Origin: Pseudomonadota bacterium | GTDB taxonomy: Bacteria > Pseudomonadota > Alphaproteobacteria > Acetobacterales > Acetobacteraceae | Reading direction: 5' to 3' | Assembly (NCBI GenBank): GCA_021784255.1 | Contig: JAJXSZ010000173.1 | Coordinates: forward strand, 1 to 6,781 | DNA length: 6,781 nt | Notes under the pieces: model-generated | The model's database searches: none | What the model saw: only the letters and a program-made list of their open reading frames with translations | What the model was told of the DNA's origin: nothing | Position numbers and translations under genes: made by a program | Shown: piece after piece, positions 1-4,942 of the stretch | Layout of the letters: every line of letters starts with the position of its first letter | How positions within the stretch are numbered: the stretch's first letter is position 1

Positions 1-224
1 ACGCGCGCGGCAGCGTCGTCCGGTCGCGCGGCGACGGCCCGGGCGAGGGTGGGGACGGCCTCGGCCGCGCGCCCGCTGCGCAGCAGCAGCAGGCCGAGGC
101 GGGTCGAGGCGAGCGCGGGGGCGGCGCGATCGGCCAGCGCCGCGCGGTAGCGGCGCTCGGCATCCTCGAGATCGCCGGCGCGTTCCGCTGCCAGCGCTGC
201 GGCAATCGTCGCGAGCGTGTTCAT
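1..224 (-). CDS. TPR-repeat protein, N-terminal part (cut by left edge)
   Basis: Reading leftward from an ATG at 224, 74 complete codons stay open to the window edge. The product begins MNTLATIAAALAAERAGD and is rich in Ala, Arg and Leu. Two helix-turn-helix units with tetratricopeptide-repeat spacing can be seen. The first covers about residues 10-35 (AERAGDLEDAERRYRAAL), and the second about 38-70 (LGLLLLRSGRAAEAVPTLARA, then ARPDD). The Gly, Ala and Pro sit where TPR consensus residues fall. TPR domains are protein-interaction scaffolds. In bacteria they are often fused to, or encoded beside, glycosyltransferases or secretion proteins. The gene lies 34 nt downstream of the glycosyltransferase gene on the same strand, so the two are probably co-transcribed. 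An ATG at 232 is excluded because it meets a stop three codons later. No clear Shine-Dalgarno is seen. The C-terminal domain is unknown because it lies outside the window. Confidence 0.72.
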   Translation of the reverse strand, partial: MNTLATIAAALAAERAGDLEDAERRYRAALADRAAPALASTRLGLLLLRSGRAAEAVPTLARAVAARPDDAAAR

Positions 225-258
225 CGCGCCATGATCGCAGGCAAAGATTGCCGCGATG

Positions 259-1323
259 CTAGCGCCGCCGGCGGCGCATCACGTCGGCGATCAGCCGGTC
301 GAAATCGGCATGGAAACGATCGTTACTGTAGGGCAGGGCGGCCAGCCGCGCCGCGGCGCCGAGGCGGGTGCGCAGGTTGGGGCTCGCGGCCAGCATCGCC
401 AGGCTCGCCGCCATCATCTCGATGTCGCCCACCGGCACCATCACGCAGTTGCGGCCGTGGCGGAACACGCCTTCGTAGCAGGGCAGGTCGGTGAGCAGCA
501 GCGGCCGCTCGAGCAGTGCCGCCTCGTAGACCGCGAGCCCCTGCGTTTCGCTCGCCGAGGCGAGGCAGAAGACGTCGGCGGAGGCGACCCAATCCATCGC
601 CGCCTGATCGCCGAGGCCGCAGAGCAGGCGGTAGCGCTCCGGCTGGGCCTCGGTCAGCGCCTGGGCCTCCGGGCGGATGCCGAAGAACTTGCCGATCACC
701 GCGCATTCGTAGTCGGCTGGGCAGGCCTGCACGGCGAGCACCAGATCGCCTGGCCGCTTGCGGGTCTCGATCGTGCCGAGCTGGACCACCCGCAACGCGC
801 ACTGCCTGGCGGGGACGCGGCGCGGATCGATCGTTTCGCGATCGATATCGACGCCGTAGGGCATCACGTGCAGCTTGTCCTGCGGCAACGCGTAGGTGAA
901 GGAGCGATAGACGTCGCGCTGGGAGACCATGTTGTAGACGATCGCTGCGGCCCGGTGGAACCCGGCGATCCAGGCGGGGTTCTTGAGGACCAGGCTGAGC
1001 CCGACCTCGGCCTCGTTGATCAACCAGATCATCGGCAGGTGGGCGCCGATGTGCGCGGCAAGCGGGGCGGCGCAGATCGTGGTGCCGATGACGAGATCAT
1101 AATCGGTGGTGACGAGGCGCGGCTCGATCGGCAGGCCGTCGGCGATGTAGCGCTCCTTCATCGGCCCGTCGGTGCCGACCAGGGGCACGATGGTGAGCGC
1201 GTGCCCCTGGCTGCGCAGATGGCGCGACAGGCGGTGGAAGGCCACCGATGTCCCGGTAATGGTGAACTCGTGACTCACCATGGCGATACGCAGGGGCGCA
1301 GGATGCGAACGGGCGGGGTGCAT
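259..1323 (-). CDS. GT-B fold glycosyltransferase, family 4-like (354 aa)
   Basis: This is probably a nucleotide-sugar-dependent glycosyltransferase of the retaining GT-B (GT4-like) type. The N-terminal Rossmann domain opens with the beta strand LRIAMVSHEF (residues 11-20), followed by a TITGTSVAFHRLSRHL segment that fits the usual acceptor-side Gly loop plus helix. The inter-domain region MPYGVD is at 154-159, the position of the common 'xPNGVD' motif. GTIETRKRPGDL at 183-194 matches the donor-phosphate loop with Arg/Lys. The EX7E motif is E259 and E267 (SETQGLAVYE), followed by ERPLLLTDLP. Length is typical for the family. There is no signal peptide or membrane segment, so it is probably cytoplasmic or peripheral. 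It starts only 3 nt after the moaE stop and is followed by a TPR gene, so it is probably translated from the same message as the Moco genes. Sugar donor and acceptor cannot be read from the sequence; protein, lipid or polysaccharide are all possible. The C-terminus ends in a run of arginines. Confidence 0.88.
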   Translation of the reverse strand: MHPARSHPAPLRIAMVSHEFTITGTSVAFHRLSRHLRSQGHALTIVPLVGTDGPMKERYIADGLPIEPRLVTTDYDLVIGTTICAAPLAAHIGAHLPMIWLINEAEVGLSLVLKNPAWIAGFHRAAAIVYNMVSQRDVYRSFTYALPQDKLHVMPYGVDIDRETIDPRRVPARQCALRVVQLGTIETRKRPGDLVLAVQACPADYECAVIGKFFGIRPEAQALTEAQPERYRLLCGLGDQAAMDWVASADVFCLASASETQGLAVYEAALLERPLLLTDLPCYEGVFRHGRNCVMVPVGDIEMMAASLAMLAASPNLRTRLGAAARLAALPYSNDRFHADFDRLIADVMRRRRR

Positions 1324-1326
1324 CGG

Positions 1327-1812
1327 TCAGCGGGCCGGCGGCGGCACCGTTGCCCAGGCGGCGGCCGCGGCGTCGTCCTCCGCCCTTGCCGCGACCCACG
1401 CACTCGTGCCGTCGACGAAATATTCCTGCTTCCAGAACGGTGCTCCGGTTTTGAGCCAGTCGATGAGAAAACCGGTCGCGCCGAGGGCAGCCGCGCGATG
1501 CGCGCTCGCCGCGAGCACCAGCACGATGCCATCGCCCGGCACCAGGCGGCCGACGCGATGGATCACGGTCACGCCGAGCAGGGGCCAGCGCTGCCCCGCC
1601 TGGGCCACGATGCCGGCGAGCGCGCGCTCGGTCATGGCGGGATAGTGTTCGAGGACCATCGCGGCGAGCCGGCGGCCGCCAGCGGAGTCGCGGACCGTGC
1701 CGACGAAGCTGCCGATGGCGCCGATGTCGTGCCGCCCGGCGGTGAGTGCCGCAAGCTCTACCGCGACGTCGAAGGGCGCGGTCTGCACCGCAACGCGGGC
1801 CCTCTCGGCCAT
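1327..1812 (-). CDS. moaE: Molybdopterin synthase catalytic (large) subunit MoaE
   Basis: MoaE is the large subunit of molybdopterin synthase. It accepts sulfur from the thiocarboxylated C-terminus of MoaD to convert precursor Z (cPMP) into molybdopterin in the cytoplasm. The 161-aa product shows the family signatures in order: GAIGSFVGTVRD at 31-42, LEHYPAMTERAL at 54-65, VIHRVGRLVPGD at 83-94, SAHR at 103-106, and LKTGAPFWKQE at 120-130. The last contains two conserved lysines (K121 and K128) equivalent to the active-site lysines of E. coli MoaE. Length is close to the usual 140-160. It starts 5 nt after the moaD stop, which suggests translational coupling and equal output of the two subunits. 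No strong Shine-Dalgarno of its own is visible. The Ala-rich tail after residue 145 is a little longer than in E. coli. Confidence 0.97.
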   Translation of the reverse strand: MAERARVAVQTAPFDVAVELAALTAGRHDIGAIGSFVGTVRDSAGGRRLAAMVLEHYPAMTERALAGIVAQAGQRWPLLGVTVIHRVGRLVPGDGIVLVLAASAHRAAALGATGFLIDWLKTGAPFWKQEYFVDGTSAWVAARAEDDAAAAAWATVPPPAR

Positions 1813-1817
1813 CGGTT

Positions 1818-2072
1818 TCAGCCGCCGGTCACAGGCGGGAAAAAGGCAATCTCGTCGCCCGGCGCGACGCGCGTCGCCGGGCCGGCCATGGCCTGGTTCA
1901 CCGCGACCCGCACCGTGGGTTCGGCCAGCGCCGCATAGGCATCGCCGCGCGCGATCAGGTGCTGGCGCAGCGCGGCGACCGTGGTGACGCCGGCGGGCAG
2001 CGCCAGCGCCTCCTCGGCGCGGCCGAGGCGCTCGCGCAGCCAGGCGAAGTAAAGGACGTGTAGTTCCGCCAT
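1818..2072 (-). CDS. moaD: Molybdopterin synthase sulfur-carrier subunit MoaD
   Basis: MoaD is the ubiquitin-fold sulfur carrier of molybdopterin synthase. Its C-terminal Gly-Gly is adenylated by MoeB and thiocarboxylated, then donates sulfur within the MoaD-MoaE complex. The 84-aa product has the expected size. It begins MAELHVLYFAWLRERLG, has the mid-domain VAVNQAMAG (57-64), then GDEIAFFPPVTGG (72-84), ending in the required free GG (G83, G84). The gene follows the lipoprotein gene by 19 nt and precedes moaE by 5 nt. The upstream purine-rich stretch is weak as a ribosome site, so expression may depend on readthrough from the upstream genes. All key residues are present. Confidence 0.96.
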   Translation of the reverse strand: MAELHVLYFAWLRERLGRAEEALALPAGVTTVAALRQHLIARGDAYAALAEPTVRVAVNQAMAGPATRVAPGDEIAFFPPVTGG

Positions 2073-2091
2073 TCGCCGGTCTGCTCGCCGC

Positions 2092-2688
2092 CTATTGCTT
2101 CGGGGCGTTGACCGTCTGCACGCTGCCGTCCGGTCCGATCAGCGTGAGCGTGCCGTTGCCGTTGGCGACCGCGATTCCCTTGGTGCCGTTGGACATCGTG
2201 TACGTGATGACGCCGTTGGCATCGGTCGAGAGGTGAGCGACCCCGCTCGGCGTCGTCACATCGCCGTTCACCGGCGTCACCTTGCCAAGCGAGGGCGGAG
2301 GCGCCGTGGTCGGCCGCGGCGCTGGCGGCATCTGGAGCGGAATCGCCGGCCCGGTGGCCGAGACGCTGGGCGCGGCGGAGCCCGCGCTGGCGGAGCCGGG
2401 CTGGACCGGCAAGGTGCCATCCTGCATCTGGCGCTCGTAGTATTGCAGCGTCGGCTCGGCCTTTACCGGCGCGGGCCACACATTGCCGGGCTCCGTACGC
2501 AACGGTGGCAACGTCGGCGCCTCGCCGCGCACGCGCTGCATGGTCTCGGACTTGCCTTGCGGTGAGTTCGGGTTGGCGGCGAGCCCATGCGTGTCCGCGA
2601 GGTAGTGGGGAAATCCGGCGAACGGGCTGGAGGCATAGCTGCAGCCTGAGAGCAGCACGGCAAGGCCGATCACGGCGATCGGACGCAT
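2092..2688 (-). CDS. Unrecognised proline-rich lipoprotein (198 aa)
   Basis: I do not recognise a functional family. The product starts MRPIAVIGLAVLLSGCSYAS: a short basic N-terminus, a hydrophobic core, and a lipobox LSGC (residues 13-16) with Cys16 as the predicted lipidation site. It should therefore be exported and anchored in a membrane. The residue after Cys is Ser, not Asp, which would favour outer-membrane sorting under E. coli rules. The rest is low in hydrophobic content. A segment PGNVWPAPVKAEPTLQYYE lies at 67-85, a Pro/Ala/Ser-rich linker at about 95-135, and a Gly/Asn/Thr-rich beta-like tail at 140-193. That tail has repeating turns (DANGVITYT, SNGTKGIAV, NGNGTLTLI, PDGSVQTV). 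The start at 2688 is fixed by the signal peptide and a good ribosome site (AAGGA, 6 nt spacing). It lies between mobB and moaD, and no role in cofactor synthesis is evident. I infer a periplasm-facing envelope protein. Confidence 0.82.
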   Translation of the reverse strand: MRPIAVIGLAVLLSGCSYASSPFAGFPHYLADTHGLAANPNSPQGKSETMQRVRGEAPTLPPLRTEPGNVWPAPVKAEPTLQYYERQMQDGTLPVQPGSASAGSAAPSVSATGPAIPLQMPPAPRPTTAPPPSLGKVTPVNGDVTTPSGVAHLSTDANGVITYTMSNGTKGIAVANGNGTLTLIGPDGSVQTVNAPKQ

Positions 2689-2694
2689 CGATGG

Positions 2695-2699
2695 TCCTT
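2695..2699 (-). promoter_or_regulatory. Ribosome binding site of the lipoprotein gene
   Basis: On the minus strand AAGGA, within the purine run GGAAAGGA, lies 6 nt before the ATG at 2688. The reading frame is open further upstream to about 2874, so this site and the signal peptide that follows decide the start. It is the clearest Shine-Dalgarno on the minus strand of this window. Confidence 0.75.
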
Positions 2700-2737
2700 T
2701 CCAGAGGGTTCTTCGCCCGCAGAGCCGGCCAGTTGCG

Positions 2738-2772
2738 CGCGGCCGCATCAATTTGCCCAATGCACGGCCGCG
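2738..2772 (-). repeat. Inverted repeat between mobB and lipoprotein gene
   Basis: Arms at 2738-2745 (CGCGGCCG) and 2765-2772 (CGGCCGCG) are perfectly complementary over 8 bp with a 19-nt loop. The hairpin sits directly after the mobB stop (2775) in the only long gap (86 nt) of the minus-strand cluster. No T-run follows it on the minus strand, so it is not a standard intrinsic terminator. It could be an mRNA processing or stability element, or chance in G+C-rich DNA. Confidence 0.3.
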
Positions 2773-2774
2773 GC

Positions 2775-3284
2775 TCAAGCCGTGTCTCCCACGGGGCTGG
2801 TATCCGCCATCCCCGCGACGATCCAGCGAGCCACCGTGGCAGCGTCGTCGAGCGGCAACACCGGCACCGGACAATGCGCCAGCGGCGCCGGCGCAGCAAC
2901 CGCGACGATATCCGCGCGTCCGGGCCAGAGCGGAGGTTTGCCCAGCGTCGGGCGATGGACCTCGAGTTTGCGATGCGGGTGCGACTTGAAGCCTTCGACG
3001 AGCAACAGGTCGCAGGGCGAGAGGCGGGGCAGCAGCGCCTCCAGCACCGGCTCGCGTTCCTCCACCAGCAGCGCCCAGCGACGGTCGCCGATCAACAGGA
3101 CTTCGCCGGCGCCGGCCTCGCGGTGTCGGAAGCTGTCCTTGCCCGCGCGGTCCAGGTCGAAGCCGCGATGCGCGTGCTTGACGGTCGAGACGGTCAGCCC
3201 CGCCGCGCGCAGCAGCGGCAGCATGGCGACGATGAGGGTCGTCTTGCCGCTGCCCGACCAGCCGGCGATGCCGAGGATGTGCAT
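2775..3284 (-). CDS. mobB: Molybdopterin-guanine dinucleotide biosynthesis adapter MobB
   Basis: MobB is a GTP-binding P-loop protein that assists MobA in attaching GMP to molybdopterin, giving the MGD cofactor used by DMSO-reductase-family enzymes. The 169-aa product starts MHILGIAGWSGSGKTTL. The Walker A motif GWSGSGKT is at residues 8-15 with a second Thr at 16. TVKHAHRGFDLDRAGKDS at 34-51 and FRHREAGA at 52-59 are the characteristic MobB stretch. A Walker B-like strand and conserved tail LLLVEGFK follow at 93-100, with KLEVHRP at 106-112. Length is typical for stand-alone MobB. The ATG at 3284 lies 5 nt after the pgsA stop. The frame is open further upstream inside pgsA, but the P-loop strand begins at this Met. 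No mobA is visible here, so it must be elsewhere. Confidence 0.94.
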   Translation of the reverse strand: MHILGIAGWSGSGKTTLIVAMLPLLRAAGLTVSTVKHAHRGFDLDRAGKDSFRHREAGAGEVLLIGDRRWALLVEEREPVLEALLPRLSPCDLLLVEGFKSHPHRKLEVHRPTLGKPPLWPGRADIVAVAAPAPLAHCPVPVLPLDDAATVARWIVAGMADTSPVGDTA

Positions 3285-3289
3285 GGCGG

Positions 3290-3874
3290 TCAGTCCCGCC
3301 GGGGCGTCGCGGCAGCGTGGCGCAGCCCGGTGGTGAGATAGTCCCAGCCGGTCACCAGCGTGAGCAGCGCGGCGACCCAGAGCATTCCCTCGCCGATGAA
3401 GGAGACCGGCAGGAAGCCCAGGTGCAGTATCGCGGCCGTGGGCTGGCCCGCGAGCAGCGTGCCGAGCGCGCCCATCTGGAACCCGGTCTTCCATTTCGCC
3501 AGCTTCGTCACCGGCAGCCGGGCGCGGATCTCGGCAAGATATTCGCGCAGGCCCGAGACCAGGATCTCGCGCAGCATGATGACCACGGCCGGGTAGAGGC
3601 CGGCCGCCGAGAGCTTGCCGGTGCCGACCAGCATCATCAGCGCCGCGCCGACCAGCAGCTTGTCGGCGATCGGGTCCAGCATGCGCCCGAGATCGGAGGT
3701 CTGGCGGCGGTCGCGCGCCAGTTTACCGTCGAAATAGTCGGTGATGGCGGCGGCGGAGAACAGCAGGCATGCGGCAAGGTGCGCTCCCGGCGAGTCGAGC
3801 GCGGCCAACGCCACCAGCGCCGGAATTGCGGCGATCCGCGACAGGGTGAGGAGGTTCGGCAGATCCGTGAGCAT
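3290..3874 (-). CDS. pgsA: CDP-diacylglycerol-glycerol-3-phosphate phosphatidyltransferase PgsA
   Basis: PgsA makes phosphatidylglycerophosphate from CDP-diacylglycerol and glycerol-3-phosphate, the committed step to phosphatidylglycerol and cardiolipin at the inner membrane. The 194-aa product carries the complete CDP-alcohol phosphatidyltransferase motif, D-G-x2-A-R-x8-G-x3-D-x3-D, at residues 49-71: D49, G50, A53, R54, G63, D67 and D71. Hydrophobic helices flank it (about 14-45, 73-100 and 140-185). The N-terminus MLTDLPNLLTLSRI is the standard PgsA opening, which fixes the start at 3874. The same frame stays open far upstream (to 5800), but that part is antisense to two well-supported plus-strand genes. 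No strong ribosome site precedes the ATG. It is the first gene of the minus-strand cluster, and grouping of pgsA with moaD/moaE is a recurring alphaproteobacterial arrangement. Confidence 0.96.
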   Translation of the reverse strand: MLTDLPNLLTLSRIAAIPALVALAALDSPGAHLAACLLFSAAAITDYFDGKLARDRRQTSDLGRMLDPIADKLLVGAALMMLVGTGKLSAAGLYPAVVIMLREILVSGLREYLAEIRARLPVTKLAKWKTGFQMGALGTLLAGQPTAAILHLGFLPVSFIGEGMLWVAALLTLVTGWDYLTTGLRHAAATPRRD

Positions 3875-3883
3875 GCGAAACCC

Positions 3884-3912
3884 GTATAGACCGGGTGGCG
3901 GGCGTGGGGAAT
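3884..3912 (-). promoter_or_regulatory. Possible promoter for the pgsA-mob-moa cluster (weak)
   Basis: On the minus strand a -10-like TATACG (3889-3884) lies 17 nt downstream of TTCCCC, which matches the -35 consensus at only 3 of 6 positions. The -10 is just 9 nt before the pgsA ATG, so a transcript from here would be nearly leaderless. The same place holds a 5-bp inverted repeat (ACCCG 3880-3884, CGGGT 3892-3896). It is the only A+T-richer spot in the 141-nt divergent gap. This is a guess by position. Confidence 0.2.
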
Positions 3913-3973
3913 CGGGTGGGCGGCGTGCGGGTGGAAAAACGGCGGGCGCCGGCCAGGCGGGGGTCGCCCGGGG

Positions 3974-3999
3974 CGGCCGGACGTGCCAGCATCCGGCCG
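3974..3999 (+). repeat. Inverted repeat in the leader of the ABC ATPase gene
   Basis: CGGCCGGA (3974-3981) and TCCGGCCG (3992-3999) form a perfect 8-bp stem with a 10-nt loop. The stem ends 5 nt before the AGGAG ribosome site (4005-4009). In the mRNA it could affect access to the ribosome site, or in DNA it could be an operator between the divergent pgsA and ABC genes. High G+C makes chance pairing plausible. Confidence 0.35.
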
Positions 4000-4004
4000 G
4001 GCGC

Positions 4005-4030
4005 AGGAGCACGCGATGGAACAGGGAGGG
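4005..4030 (+). promoter_or_regulatory. Two consecutive ribosome binding sites for the ABC ATPase
   Basis: AGGAG (4005-4009) lies 6 nt before the ATG at 4016. GGGAGGG (4024-4030) lies 6 nt before the in-frame ATG at 4037. Both have ideal spacing, so either Met could be the start. Family alignment begins at the second (MIEIRGLEKWFGG), so the first adds seven residues. Confidence 0.6.
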
Positions 4031-4768
4031 CCGGTGATGATTGAGATCCGCGGGCTCGAGAAATGGTTCGGCGGCTTCCGTGCGCTGGGCGGCATCGACC
4101 TTACCGTGCACGCGGGCGAGCGGATCGTGCTGTGCGGCCCCTCGGGTTCCGGCAAGTCGACCCTGATCCGCTGCATCAACCAGCTCGAAACCGCCGATAA
4201 GGGGCGGATCGTGGTGGACGGCATCGAACTCGGCCGGAACGCGCCCCGAGCCGTCGAGGCGATCCGCCGCGAGGTCGGCATGGTATTCCAGCACTTCAAC
4301 CTGTTTCCCCACCTGACGGTGCTGGAGAACTGCACGCTGGCGCCGGTGCATGCCCGCAAGACGCGGCGCGCGGCGGCGGAAGCGACGGCACGGCGCCTGC
4401 TCGAGCGTGTGCAGGTGCTCGACCAGGCCGACAAATATCCGTCGCAGCTTTCGGGCGGACAGCAGCAACGGGTCGCGATCGCGCGGGCCCTCTGCATGGA
4501 GCCGAAGGTGATGCTGTTCGACGAGCCGACCTCCGCGCTGGACCCCGAGATGGTCAAGGAGGTCCTCGACACGATGATCGGGCTCGCGCAGGAGGGGATG
4601 ACGATGATCTGCGTGACGCACGAGATGGGCTTCGCGCGGCAGGTGGCGGACCGCGTGATCTTCATGGCGCAGGGCGAGATCGTCGAGCAGGCGCCGCCGG
4701 AACGATTTTTCACCGCGCCCGCGCACGAACGCACGAAGCGGTTCCTCGGCGAGATCCTGGGGCACTAG
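4016..4768 (+). CDS. ABC transporter ATPase, polar amino-acid importer type (GlnQ/HisP-like)
   Basis: This is the cytoplasmic ATP-hydrolysing subunit of an importer of the polar amino-acid uptake family. With 250 aa counted from the ATG at 4016, the motifs are all intact. The aromatic A-loop region is KWFGGF (16-21), Walker A is GPSGSGKST (41-49), and the Q-loop VFQHFNLFPHLTVLEN (90-105) has Q92. The signature is LSGGQQQR (145-152), Walker B is VMLFDE (165-170) followed by the PTSALDP D-loop region, and the switch is H202 in VTHEMGFAR. The FNLFPHLTVLEN segment and the tail FFTAPAHERTKRFLGEIL are characteristic of GlnQ/HisP/ArtP-type ATPases. The start could be 4037 instead (243 aa). No permease or substrate-binding protein gene is present on either side, so it is an orphan here. 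It may serve permeases encoded elsewhere. The next gene on the strand, 174 nt on, is an AroE-like dehydrogenase. Substrate is unknown; amino acid or another small polar acid is likely. Confidence 0.95.
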   Translation: MEQGGPVMIEIRGLEKWFGGFRALGGIDLTVHAGERIVLCGPSGSGKSTLIRCINQLETADKGRIVVDGIELGRNAPRAVEAIRREVGMVFQHFNLFPHLTVLENCTLAPVHARKTRRAAAEATARRLLERVQVLDQADKYPSQLSGGQQQRVAIARALCMEPKVMLFDEPTSALDPEMVKEVLDTMIGLAQEGMTMICVTHEMGFARQVADRVIFMAQGEIVEQAPPERFFTAPAHERTKRFLGEILGH

Positions 4769-4770
4769 TG

Positions 4771-4925
4771 GCACGGCGTTCAGCCGCAACTTCGCCGGCC
4801 GGAGGGCGGCATCGGGCCGGATGTCGCCGCGGTCACGCCGTGCGGGCGATGCGGCGGGATGATCGCGGTCACGATCTGCGCCGCCTGCCGCCTGCCGCCG
4901 GCGAGTTGCGGCGCACGGCGCAGAT
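4771..4925 (+). repeat. Set of overlapping complementary segments in the ABC-dehydrogenase gap
   Basis: Three pairings can be drawn, some mutually exclusive. GCACGGCGT (4771-4779) pairs with ACGCCGTGC (4835-4843) over 9 bp. CGCCGTGC (4836-4843) can instead pair with a second GCACGGCG (4913-4920) over 8 bp. ATCTGCGCCG (4874-4883) pairs with CGGCGCAGAT (4916-4925) over 10 bp, which excludes the second pairing. The last stem ends 3 nt before the purine-rich ribosome site region of the next gene. The layout resembles a leader with alternative folds, but no known riboswitch class is recognised and the region is very G+C-rich. Confidence 0.3.
4880..4899 (+). repeat. Short tandem repeat, 7-bp unit (about 2.9 copies)
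   Basis: GCCGCCT is repeated as GCCGCCT-GCCGCCT-GCCGCC in the non-coding gap before the AroE-like gene. It overlaps the left arm of the 10-bp inverted repeat. Copy number changes here would alter the leader length and fold but not a protein. Confidence 0.5.
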
Positions 4926-4930
4926 ATGGT

Positions 4931-4935
4931 GGAGG
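4931..4935 (+). promoter_or_regulatory. Ribosome binding site of the AroE-like gene
   Basis: GGAGG, within GGTGGAGGT, lies 7 nt before the ATG at 4943. It decides this start against an in-frame ATG at 4859, which has no comparable site and would add 28 residues that do not fit the family. Confidence 0.8.
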
Positions 4936-4942
4936 TAGGCGC

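Noticed and set aside
256..1938. 560-codon plus-strand frame opposite the glycosyltransferase and moaE
   Set aside because: It is antisense to two genes with full family motifs. Its product is Arg/His/Gly/Asp-rich without domains, which is typical of mirror frames in G+C-rich DNA.
3875..4015. Riboswitch, for example a Moco-type element, in the divergent gap
   Set aside because: The gap is only 141 nt and I see no recognisable riboswitch core; only a short stem before the ABC gene and a weak promoter-like site.
4859..4942. N-terminal extension of the AroE-like protein from the ATG at 4859
   Set aside because: No ribosome site precedes it, the 28 added residues are Cys/Arg/Gly-rich and unlike the family, and GGAGG precedes the ATG at 4943.
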